Assembly: GCA_900548455.1 (NCBI GenBank) | Contig: URKQ01000001.1 | Location: 124,001 to 188,000, forward strand | Origin: an uncultured Clostridium sp. | GTDB taxonomy: Bacteria; Bacillota; Clostridia; Clostridiales; Clostridiaceae | Length of the DNA: 64,000 nucleotides | Reading direction: 5' to 3' | Part shown: piece after piece, positions 34,261-44,000 of the stretch | Layout of the letters: each line of letters starts with the position of its first letter | Position numbering within the stretch: the stretch's first letter is position 1 | Made by a program: the position numbers and the translations under genes | Notes under the pieces: generated by a model | Databases searched by the model: none | Told to the model about the DNA's origin: nothing | Seen by the model: only the letters and a program-made list of their open reading frames with translations

Positions 34261-35403
34261 ATGACTAAGAATAATAAGAAGTACAAACATTTATTATCTT
34301 TTAGTTTTATATTATTTATTTTAATAATGTTTGTCATTAACATATTTAAAGGAGAAAAAGAATTTTCTGAGGAGGAAAATAGAAATTTAAGTAAAAAACC
34401 AGAGTTGACCTTTAACAGTTTTATAAATGGAGATTACACTGAAAAATTTGAAAGCTATATATCTGATCAACTTCCAGGAAGAAGATTATTTGTAAATGCT
34501 AAGTTTAAAATAGATATGCTATTAGGCAAAAGTGAGGTTAATGGTGTTTTTATAGGCAAAGAAAATCAACTTATGGAAGACTTCCATGAAAGTAGTAATG
34601 AACAAACGGATGATAAGGTATTAGCCATAAATGAATTTAAAAAATTACATGAAAATACAAATGTAAGTTTTATGCTGATACCAACAGCAGCAGAAATTTT
34701 AAAGGAAAAATTACCAAGAAATGCGCCAGTTGATAGTGAGCTGGAATTTATGAACTATATACAAGGAAATTTAAATTCTAATATAAAATTTATCAGCCCT
34801 TATAATGCTCTTTATGAAAATAGAGATCAATATTTATACTATAGAACAGATCATCATTGGACTACAAAGGGAGCTTATATTGCTTATGTTGAATTTTGCA
34901 AAGCAGTTGGAATAGAACCTAAGAATGAAGAAGAGTTTAATATACAACTAGTGGCTAATGATTTTTATGGAAGTTTAACCTCTAAAATAGGGCAAAGAAG
35001 TGGCGAAGGGGATAATATAAATGTATATATACCTAAAGAAAATAGTGAAGTTGTTGTAAATTATGTATCTGAGCAAAGAAGAAGTGGTAGCTTGTACAAT
35101 AGTGCAAGTTTAGATGAAAAAGATAAATATCAAGTATTCACTGGAGGAAATCACCCACATATAAATATTAAATCTTTAGGGGATCCTAAGAAAAAGTTAT
35201 TGCTTATTAAAGATTCCTATGCTAATAGTTTTCTACCATTTTTAACAGCTCATTATGGTGAAATAGATGTAATAGATTTAAGGTATTATATGGATGATGT
35301 AAATAAATTAATGGAGGAGAAGGGGATAACAGATGTTTTATTTCTATATAATGTTAATACCTTCAACTCAGATAATTCAATATTAAATATTATATCAAGC
35401 TAA
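34261..35403 (+). CDS. DHHW/AlgX-type surface O-acetylation protein
   Basis: About 380 residues: a signal anchor (about 12-30), a conserved early block KEFSEEENRNLSKKPEL, the DHHW motif in YRTDHHWTTKGAYIAY, and a late KLLLIKDSYANSFLPFL with an Asp-Ser-Tyr. DHHW and AlgJ/AlgX proteins act outside the membrane as the last acetyl carrier of MBOAT systems. ATG chosen because GAGG lies six bases before it; a TTG four codons earlier is possible. The stop codon is the first base set of the operon terminator. Confidence 0.85.
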   Translation: MTKNNKKYKHLLSFSFILFILIMFVINIFKGEKEFSEEENRNLSKKPELTFNSFINGDYTEKFESYISDQLPGRRLFVNAKFKIDMLLGKSEVNGVFIGKENQLMEDFHESSNEQTDDKVLAINEFKKLHENTNVSFMLIPTAAEILKEKLPRNAPVDSELEFMNYIQGNLNSNIKFISPYNALYENRDQYLYYRTDHHWTTKGAYIAYVEFCKAVGIEPKNEEEFNIQLVANDFYGSLTSKIGQRSGEGDNINVYIPKENSEVVVNYVSEQRRSGSLYNSASLDEKDKYQVFTGGNHPHINIKSLGDPKKKLLLIKDSYANSFLPFLTAHYGEIDVIDLRYYMDDVNKLMEEKGITDVLFLYNVNTFNSDNSILNIISS

Positions 35404-35446
35404 AAATAACCCTTGCCTTATAGTTTTAAGACAAGGGTTATTTTTA
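35400..35446 (+). terminator. Terminator of the O-acetylation operon (repeat copy 1)
   Basis: Stem AAAATAACCCTTG...CAAGGGTTATTTT with an AT-rich loop, overlapping the stop codon. 46 of 47 bases equal 40649-40695. Confidence 0.85.
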
Positions 35447-35532
35447 GATATAGAATTGAAGGCCTATTTATTAAGTTTAACCTTTAAATTGTCGATAATT
35501 AATTTAAAGTAACTTTTACAAAGGAGGAGCAT

Positions 35533-38001
35533 ATGGAAGAAAAATTAAATGAAAATAATTTTATGACAAAGCTTTCCACTTTTATTGTTGATAAAAGGAA
35601 GGCTTTTTTTATCATTTTTATTATTGCTATTATTTATAGTGTTTTGTCCATGGATAAAGTTAAAATAAATAATGATATTACAGCTTATCTACCATCAGAG
35701 TCTGAGACTCGAATTGGGCTTTCACTGATGGAGGATGAATTTACTACCTTTGCAACGGCAAGGGTTATGGTTAGTAATGTAACCTATGATGATGCAGTGA
35801 ATTTGGCAAATCAGCTGGAGGATATAGAAGGGGTTACGTCTATAGAATTTAAGGACAAAGAAGAAAATTATAAAGATTCCGCAGCACTTTTTTCAGTAAC
35901 CTTTGATGGGGAAGCTAAGGATGAAGTTAGTGAAGTTGCAATGGATAATATAAAGGCTTCTTTAAGTCAATATGATACTTATATATCAAGTGAAGTGGGG
36001 GTAGACTCTGCAGCTCAACTAGCAAAAGATATGCAAGTAATACTAGTGATAGCAGCTACAATCATTTTACTTGTACTTATATTTACATCTAAAACTTACA
36101 TGGAGATACCTGTATTTTTATTAGTATTTGGAGCGGCAGCAATACTAAATAAGGGAACAAACTATTTGTTCGGAGAGATTAGTTTTGTTACTGATTCCAT
36201 TGCTGTAGTATTACAATTAGCTCTTGCCATAGATTATGCTATTATTTTATGTCATAGATATATGGAAGAACATGAGACAAAAGATGCAAGAGAATCTATA
36301 ATTGTAGCCCTTAGCAAGGCTATTCCAGAAATTTCTGCAAGTAGCTTAACTACAGTATCTGGAATGATAGCTATGATGTTCATGCAGTTTAGAATAGGTT
36401 TTGATATGGGGATAGTACTGACTAAATCCATTTTATTTAGTCTTTTAACTGTATTTTTACTAATGCCAGGATTAATTATGATGTTCTCAAAACTAATTGA
36501 TAAAACACATCATAAAAATTTTGTGCCGAAAATAGATTTTGTAGGTAAATTTTTATACAAATCTAGATATGTAGTTCCAATAGTCTTCATATTTATTCTT
36601 TTTGTAGCATTTTATTTCCAGGGAAAATGTGAGTATATATATGATGTTAATTCTATAGTATCTAGTAAGAAGAGTCAGCAGAAAATTGCTCAGGAGAAAA
36701 TTGATAATACCTTTGGAGCTAATAATACTTTGGCAGTTTTAGTTCCAACGGGAAATTATGAATTAGAAGGAAGCTTATTAAAGGAATTAGGGACTTTTGA
36801 TGAAGTTGATTTTACATTAGGACTTTCAAATGTCCCAGTTAATGATCAATATGTTTTAACAGATAAGCTTACGCCAAGACAATTTTCTGAGCTTGCAGAT
36901 TTAGATATTGAGATTGCTAGATTTTTATATTCGGCTTATGCTGTAAATAAAGGCAACTATGGACCAGCCATAAGTGGAGTAAATGATTATAAGGTACCAA
37001 TAATAGATATGTTTTTATTTTTATATGAGCAAAAGCAAGAAGGGTATGTAAAGCTTGATGATAAGTTAAATGAAGATATAGAGAATTTATATACTCAAAT
37101 TAATAGTGCTAAAGTTCAACTTAAAGGTGAAAATTATTCAAGACTTCTATTAAACTTGGATCTTCCAGTGGAAGGAAAGGAAACTTTTGATTTTCTCGAT
37201 GAAATTAGAAGTACTGGTTCAAAATACTATGATTCTCTTTATTTAGTAGGGAATTCTACTAGTGATAATGATTTAAGAAAATCTTTTGAATCAGATAATG
37301 TTCTTATTACTATATTAACAGCTCTATTTGTAATGGTTATTTTATTATTTACATTTAAATCAGCTGGGTTGCCAGTATTATTAGTATTGGCTATTCAAGG
37401 AAGTATATGGATTAATTTTTCATTTCCTTATATGACGGGATCTACTATGTTCTTTATGAGCTATCTAATAGTTAGTGCTATTCAAATGGGTGCTACTATA
37501 GATTATGCCATAGTAATAACAAGTAGATATATGGAACTAAAAAAGGTAATGACGTTAAAACAGGCTACTATTGAAACAATAAATCAAGCTTTTCCAACTA
37601 TTTTTACAAGTGGAAGTATATTAACTTCAGCTGGATTTTTAATAGGATTTTTATCTTCAGATCCTACGGTAGCTTCTATAGGAACTGCGTTAGGAAGAGG
37701 AACTTTAGTTTCAATTATTATAGTTCTATTTGCACTTCCACAGATTCTTTTGTTAGGGGATATTATAATTGAAAAAACAGCATTTACTCTTAAAAGGGAT
37801 TTTGCTAAGCCTTTAAATAGTGGGAAAATGAAGGTTGAAGGTCATGTGAAAGGAAAAATTGATGGAATAATTGATGCAGAGATAAAGGGATATATTTATG
37901 GAAATATTGATGCTCAAATTGAGATGAGAGGAAGCGCATCAGTTGAAGAAATCTCAATAGATAATGGTGATATGGAGGATGTGCAAAATGAGAAAAAATA
38001 A
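35533..38001 (+). CDS. MMPL/RND family membrane transporter
   Basis: An 822-residue RND-type transporter in two halves, each with an external domain and about six helices. The paired family motifs are LALAIDYAIILCHRYMEEH (about residue 230) and GATIDYAIVITSRYMELK (about residue 655), whose Asp-Tyr pairs carry the proton relay. Such proteins move lipids or hydrophobic compounds. Unusual: after the last helix there is an 80-residue cytoplasmic tail with alternating short beta-like repeats (KVEGHVKGKIDGIIDAEIKG) that recalls a bactofilin-like strand ladder. GGAGGAG precedes the ATG; it overlaps the GLUG gene by 14 bases. Confidence 0.88.
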   Translation: MEEKLNENNFMTKLSTFIVDKRKAFFIIFIIAIIYSVLSMDKVKINNDITAYLPSESETRIGLSLMEDEFTTFATARVMVSNVTYDDAVNLANQLEDIEGVTSIEFKDKEENYKDSAALFSVTFDGEAKDEVSEVAMDNIKASLSQYDTYISSEVGVDSAAQLAKDMQVILVIAATIILLVLIFTSKTYMEIPVFLLVFGAAAILNKGTNYLFGEISFVTDSIAVVLQLALAIDYAIILCHRYMEEHETKDARESIIVALSKAIPEISASSLTTVSGMIAMMFMQFRIGFDMGIVLTKSILFSLLTVFLLMPGLIMMFSKLIDKTHHKNFVPKIDFVGKFLYKSRYVVPIVFIFILFVAFYFQGKCEYIYDVNSIVSSKKSQQKIAQEKIDNTFGANNTLAVLVPTGNYELEGSLLKELGTFDEVDFTLGLSNVPVNDQYVLTDKLTPRQFSELADLDIEIARFLYSAYAVNKGNYGPAISGVNDYKVPIIDMFLFLYEQKQEGYVKLDDKLNEDIENLYTQINSAKVQLKGENYSRLLLNLDLPVEGKETFDFLDEIRSTGSKYYDSLYLVGNSTSDNDLRKSFESDNVLITILTALFVMVILLFTFKSAGLPVLLVLAIQGSIWINFSFPYMTGSTMFFMSYLIVSAIQMGATIDYAIVITSRYMELKKVMTLKQATIETINQAFPTIFTSGSILTSAGFLIGFLSSDPTVASIGTALGRGTLVSIIIVLFALPQILLLGDIIIEKTAFTLKRDFAKPLNSGKMKVEGHVKGKIDGIIDAEIKGYIYGNIDAQIEMRGSASVEEISIDNGDMEDVQNEKK

Positions 38002-40570
38002 AAGGATACATTTTTATATTTCTATATTTTTAAGTTTACTCATAGGAATTACTTTAATATCACCGGTATATGCAATAAGTGATTCAAGTGTAATTGAAAT
38101 TAATTCACCTGAAGATTTACTAGAGTTATCAAATAAGTGTAAATTAGATTCTTGGTCAAGGGGTAAAACTGTTATATTGATGACAGATATTGATTTGAAG
38201 GATGCAGAGTTTCAATCAATACCATCTTTTAGTGGAATATTTGATGGAAATGGACATGAAATAAGAGGTTTTAATATAGAAAAAATAAGTTCATCTATTG
38301 GACTTTTTAGGTATATTGAAAAAGAAGGAATTGTAAAAAATCTAACAGTTGAAGGCAAGGTAAAATCTACTGGGAATCAAAAGAATGCAGGAGTAATAGC
38401 TGGTGTTAATAGGGGAACTATTGATAACTGTACTGTAATTGCAGAAGTGGAAGCTGAATCTAATGTAGGTGGTATAGCTGGAGAAAATGGTAAAGAAGCA
38501 ATAATTCGAAATTCCAATGTATCTGGGAAGGTAACTGGTATTCATTATACTGGAGGTATTGCAGGATATAATATTGGAACTATAGAAAAATGCATAAATG
38601 AAGCTACCATTAATATTTCTACCGTAGAGGATTTAGAAAATACAACCGAGGTAGATTTATCTAAATTAAATTCTACAGAAAATGTTCCAGTTTACACTGA
38701 TGCAGGTGGCATAGCTGGATTTTCCAAAGGATATATTATAAATTGTGAAAACAAAGGAATCATAGGATATTCTCATGTGGGATATAATGTGGGAGGAATT
38801 GTTGGAAGACATAGCGGATATCTTGAAGGATGTACCAATAGAGGGCAAGTATATGGAAGAAAAGATGTGGGAGGAATTGTTGGTCAATTAGAACCTTATT
38901 TAACTATAATTTATTCCCAAGATATACTTCAATCTTTAGATGTTGAATTTTCTAAATTAAATGATATGATGAGGAATACTATTAATGGGGTTAGCTCAAC
39001 TTCAGATGATGTAAGAGCTCAAATAGGTACAGCAAGTAACTATATTAACAGTGCTTACAATATTTTGTCAGATACCCTAAAGTCTGTAGTAGATAATAAA
39101 GGAAAAGATTTGAATCTTAATGAGACTATAAATAATGTCAATAATGAACTTAATAGTGCAGGTACAGCTTTTAAGGAGGTAACTAGTTCTTTAAAAGCTG
39201 GTAATGACACCTTTAGAGGAAATATATTAGCTATAGGTGATCAACTTGATAACATAAGAGAAATTATTTTTAATGCCAAAAGTAGTGCCATGGAAAAGCA
39301 GGATAACCTTTTTGATGATGTTTCTAAGGACTATATAGAGTCAAGAGAATTTGGAATAACTATTAATAGTGATAACTACGGAATTATTGAAGCAGATACA
39401 GCTGTTGGAGGAATAGCAGGGAACATTTCTATAGAATATGATATTGATCCAGAGGAGGATTTAAATATTGTAGGTGATGTTTCATTAAAGTATAGAAAAC
39501 AAGCAAAGGCAGTTTTAATGAATCAAAGAAACTATGGAGATGTTATTGGTAAAAAGGATAACATTGGAGGAATTGCAGGTACTTTAGACATGGGGGCTAT
39601 AATAAATGGTCAAGCTTATGGAAATGTTAAATCTATAAGTGGTAGTTATGTTGGAGGTATAGCTGGAAATTCAAACTCCGCTATAAAGAATAGCTATAGC
39701 TTAACAGAACTTAGTGGGAAAAGCTATTTAGGTGGTATAAGTGGATTTGGAACTGAAATAGTTAATTGTTATGCTATGACAACATTAAAGGCAGAAGAGG
39801 AATGTGTAGGAGCTATATCGGGGAATATACAAGAGGATAATATTGAAAACAACTTTTTTGTTGATGAGGGTATTGGCGGCATTGATGATATAAGTTATGA
39901 AGGAAAAACAACACCACAAACCTATGAAGAATTCATTAAAAAGGATACACTTCCTGAAGCTTTTAAGAAAATAGAAGTAAGGTTTTATAATGGAGAGGAA
40001 CTTTTAAATACTATTTCTTTAAGTTATGGGGATTCAATCAAAGAGAGTGATGTACCGAAAATTGAAGAAAAAGAAGGGTATTATGGTAAGTGGCCTGAAT
40101 TTAATTTTGATAGAATTATAAGAAGTGCAGATTTATATGTAGAATATACACCTTATATTAAAACAATAAAAAGTGAAGAGGTAGATGAAAGTGGAAAACC
40201 TGTGATTCTTGCAGAAGGAATGTTTGATGAAGATGATCATTTAAAACTAGTAAGTGGTAATGAGGGGGAGTATACTTTAAATATTGATTCAGAAGAGCCT
40301 AGAGAATATGGAAATTTAAAAATTAGATATAATCTTCTAGGTAACGGGGGCGATACTAAAGTTTATAAAGTTGATGGTTCCAATAAAACTTTGATTGATA
40401 GCTTCAAAGATGGAAGTTATATTGTTTTTGATATACTAAATGGAGAAAGTTTTATTATAGAGCAGGTAAAAGCAGACTATTCAAGAGTTAAGGCAGTAGC
40501 TTTAGTAATATTTTTTATGGCTATATCAGTAATAATTTGTAGAAAAAAGCTTTGCAGTAAAAAACAGTGA
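37988..40570 (+). CDS. GLUG-repeat surface protein with C-terminal membrane anchor
   Basis: About 860 residues: signal peptide (about 1-30), a beta-helix region with many GLUG-like turns (VGGIAGENG, TGGIAGYNIG, VGGIVGRHSG, IGGIAGTLD and others, about 100-310 and 460-640), a helical insert between them (about 315-455), a small late beta domain, and a membrane helix before KKLCSKKQ. It is exported and anchored by its tail. Coupled to the MMPL transporter (14-base overlap; GGAGG nine bases before the ATG), so the two likely act together at the surface. The ligand or polymer is unknown. Confidence 0.82.
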   Translation: MRKNKRIHFYISIFLSLLIGITLISPVYAISDSSVIEINSPEDLLELSNKCKLDSWSRGKTVILMTDIDLKDAEFQSIPSFSGIFDGNGHEIRGFNIEKISSSIGLFRYIEKEGIVKNLTVEGKVKSTGNQKNAGVIAGVNRGTIDNCTVIAEVEAESNVGGIAGENGKEAIIRNSNVSGKVTGIHYTGGIAGYNIGTIEKCINEATINISTVEDLENTTEVDLSKLNSTENVPVYTDAGGIAGFSKGYIINCENKGIIGYSHVGYNVGGIVGRHSGYLEGCTNRGQVYGRKDVGGIVGQLEPYLTIIYSQDILQSLDVEFSKLNDMMRNTINGVSSTSDDVRAQIGTASNYINSAYNILSDTLKSVVDNKGKDLNLNETINNVNNELNSAGTAFKEVTSSLKAGNDTFRGNILAIGDQLDNIREIIFNAKSSAMEKQDNLFDDVSKDYIESREFGITINSDNYGIIEADTAVGGIAGNISIEYDIDPEEDLNIVGDVSLKYRKQAKAVLMNQRNYGDVIGKKDNIGGIAGTLDMGAIINGQAYGNVKSISGSYVGGIAGNSNSAIKNSYSLTELSGKSYLGGISGFGTEIVNCYAMTTLKAEEECVGAISGNIQEDNIENNFFVDEGIGGIDDISYEGKTTPQTYEEFIKKDTLPEAFKKIEVRFYNGEELLNTISLSYGDSIKESDVPKIEEKEGYYGKWPEFNFDRIIRSADLYVEYTPYIKTIKSEEVDESGKPVILAEGMFDEDDHLKLVSGNEGEYTLNIDSEEPREYGNLKIRYNLLGNGGDTKVYKVDGSNKTLIDSFKDGSYIVFDILNGESFIIEQVKADYSRVKAVALVIFFMAISVIICRKKLCSKKQ

Positions 40571-40648
40571 TTTTGGAAAATGTGAATATTGTAATGTAGC
40601 TTATAGGCACGCTATAATTGCATACATAGGTTGAAATATTATACTAAA

Positions 40649-40695
40649 CTAAAAATAACCCTTGTCTTATAGTTTTAAGACAAGGGTTATTTTTT
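40649..40695 (+). terminator. Terminator of the MMPL-GLUG operon (repeat copy 2)
   Basis: Same hairpin as 35400-35446 with a single base change; T run follows. It lies 78 bases after the GLUG stop. Confidence 0.85.
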
Positions 40696-40715
40696 ACAAG
40701 AGCATGAGATTTGAA

Positions 40716-40952
40716 TCAAATTTTGATTGAAAAATCGTCTACAATTTTTTTTAGCTCCCTAAGGGATTTATTACTTGAGGGCAACATATATGCGAAAGGA
40801 GCATTGCAATCTATTTTATCTACAGCTATTTCACTATAGATATGCTTAGTAATATTAAAAGTTTTTATCTCATCTAATTCTTCATTAGAAATTTTAATTT
40901 TATTATTATCACCAAGAGTTTTATCGTTATATACTATTTTTGTTTTTTTCAT
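40716..40952 (-). CDS. Small hypothetical protein (78 aa)
   Basis: A 78-residue soluble, charged protein starting at ATG with AAGGAGG five bases upstream. Text such as NKIKISNEELDEIKTFNITK and SSNKSLRELKKIVDDFSIKI looks like an ordinary globular product. No family recognised. It stands alone, converging on the MMPL-GLUG operon. Confidence 0.6.
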   Translation of the reverse strand: MKKTKIVYNDKTLGDNNKIKISNEELDEIKTFNITKHIYSEIAVDKIDCNAPFAYMLPSSNKSLRELKKIVDDFSIKI

Positions 40953-41025
40953 GAAATCCTCCTTCAATTTAATACGTTACAATATACATATTAGTCATCA
41001 AAGGTTTATTTCCTTTATTTTCCAT

Positions 41026-41070
41026 AAAATAAACTCTGTAGTAAATTATTTTTACTACAGAGTTTTTTAA
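41026..41070 (-). terminator. Terminator of the subtilase gene
   Basis: Fifteen-bp perfect stem (41031-41045 with 41051-41065) downstream of the minus-strand stop at 41100. A shorter hairpin (AGCGGA/TCCGCT) lies between. Confidence 0.75.
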
Positions 41071-41099
41071 TTTAGCGGAAGTGGGGACTCCGCTTATTG

Positions 41100-44000
41100 T
41101 TATTTAGATAAAAGATTTACTATTGATTTTATAACATCTGAAGATACTTGACCACCAATTTGTTCTACTTTTTCAGATAGACGAGATGATAAAGCATTTT
41201 CTTGAGTCTTATCTAATTGACTTTCAGTAATTACAATAGGTGCACTATATTTAGAAGCATATGGTGCTACTACAAGAGCATCAACTAACTTTGTACTTTC
41301 AGTTACAAGTACATTTTCTAGGGATGAACCATAGAACTTATCAATGATAATAGCATTAGTTTCGTATCTATTAGCTCCACCTATTCTATTTACACTTAAA
41401 TCAGAAGTTGAAATAGAATCAATTTTATTTAGTAAGTTATCACTAATAACACTAGTTCCTCCAATAAAGTATCCGTTAAAGTTCTTTTTATGAACTAGCC
41501 AATTTGTAATTTCAGGTGAGATTACATCTTTTTCAGTTAATATTATTGGATTTTTTTCTATAGCAGCTATAGAAGAAATACTAACTGCATCTGGATCAGC
41601 ATATCCGTTTACAAAGTAAATATTGTTGCTTGATACTTTTTCTAGATATTTAGCAACCTCTAGTGATGTCTCATATCTATTTTCACCAGCTAATCTAACA
41701 ACTTGGATGTTCATGGTCTGTAATTCATTAATTACACTTTCAGAGATTACAGCTGTACCACCAATTGCAAATACAGTTTGAGTTTGAAGTCTCTTTAATT
41801 CGGACTTGGTGTCTTCTGGGATAGAATCTTTATCTGTTAATAAAACTGGTGCATTGTATTCTGATGCAAGAGGACCAGAAACAAGTGCATCGGCAAAAGC
41901 ATAACCATTTGCTAAAACTGCATAATTTGATTTTTCAAAGCCTTTTTTACTTACTTCAACAGCTGTAGCATATCTATTTATTCCAGCAATTTTATTTACC
42001 TCTACATTTAGCTTATTAACTTTTTCTACAGTAACTGATTTAGTTGTTTTATTACCACCTTCATCAGTTACTTCAATAATTATTTCATTTTTACCATCTT
42101 TTAAATTTACATTGTAGCTAAAATCTTTGCTAACTGGAGCAATGTTTTCTACATAAGATATATCTTTTTGACTATTTTCTTTTACATCCCCATTAACAAC
42201 TATTTTAAGGTTAGGGAAGTTATCTGATGCAGTTCCTTTTATTTCAATTGAATCCTTTGTTGTTATAGGAGTTACATTTTCAATGATTAACTCTGGAGCA
42301 GTAGCATCTACATATATTTTTTGTGAGTAACCAACTTCATTGCCATTTACATCCTTTGAATTTACATATAAACTATGGAATCCATTTTCTAATGTAACTT
42401 TATGAGCAAAGGTCCACATTTTTTTATCAGAAGAATATTTTAAGTCAACTTTTTCTCCATCAATTGTAACCTCATCGATTTTTGATGCATCTTCAACAGT
42501 TCCTTCAAATACTACTTCATTACTGTTTACAACAGCACCAAAACCAGGGGATTTAATTTTAGTTATAGGGGCAGTCTTATCGTCCTTTAATCCAGCTAAT
42601 GGCTCACTGCAATCTTTAATTGTAATGTTTTTAGCATAATCTCTTACTGCCACAATACAATCTTTTTCTGTGTAACCAGCTGCTAATAAATCTGTAGCAT
42701 CAAATTTACCAGTTGAGTTAGTATAGATAACTTTTTCTCCATTTTTATCAGTTAAAGGAGTTAATAGACTGTAACTATAGATATGGCTATCTAAGTTATC
42801 AGAAGCAGTAACTGTTACTTCGTTACTATTTAATACAACATCTTTAATAATAGGTGCAGTATTATCTACATTAACTTTGAAGTCATAATTTTGCCACTTA
42901 GCATCTTTAAAATCTATTTTTGTTTTTATCCTATAGATATAAGTTCCATCAGCAACAACTTCATTGTTTACAGTACCATCCCAAGCAGCATCTTCTAAGA
43001 AAGTCTTTGTAGGGTATTTACCATCATGATAGTGTTTACGAAGATCTTCTTTTTTAGCAAGAGTTCTTAAAACCTTACCATTTTTATCTAGAATTTCTAC
43101 TTCCATTTGTTTTATGTTTCTTAAGTATGAAAGCATTGGGAAAATAGAGTCGCTATTGCCATCACCATTTGGTGAGAAGTCTATTAAATCACAATTAGCT
43201 TTACTTAGAGATTCTGAACCATATGGCAATCCTAGATAGAAAAGGTTACCTTCTTTTTCTGTGTCAGGTGTCATCATTGCTGTGGAATCATAGAAAGACT
43301 TATTTGTTTTGTCGTAAATTGAAGCATCAATTGTTGGAGCTTTATCCCACTGACCATTAAATCCAACGTAAGGAATGCTTAGTTGAGGATTATTGTCTTT
43401 ACTGTCTGTTAAAGTTACGAAACCTTCAACATAACCGCCATTTACAAAAGTGTCTTTCATAGATGCTTTGTTGTATGCAGTAATAGCATTAGATAAATCT
43501 ACTGTAACTGTAAGTTCACCATTTTCTTTAGCAGCAACAGTTAATTTATCTTTACTAAAAGTAATAGGGAATTTATTAGTATCTTTATCAATAATATTTT
43601 GAGCTTGAAGATAAGTTTGAGTTTTATCTACAAAGTCAGTTTGAACTGTACCAGCTACATCGTAAGTTAATTCAGTATCACCAAAGTTTTCAACTTTAAT
43701 ATTGAAAGTGGCTTTATCATTTACTATTTCTTTAAGGTTAACCTTACAAAGGCCTGTTTTGCTTTCTGTTACTATAGCATTTGTAGTAGTAGCTCCAGCA
43801 AGATTCATTATTCCAGCACCTTGTCTTCTTGGTGAAGTATAGTTATTACCAGCAACTACGCCTTTATTTTGATAATTACCAACTTTTAAATGCCCGTTAT
43901 CAACATGTGGAGTGGCTGTACTCATCAAGATATTTTTTGCCATTGTAACTCTAGCTTCTCCAGTTAAATTAAACAGCTTGTCTACTCTTTGAAGAACTAA

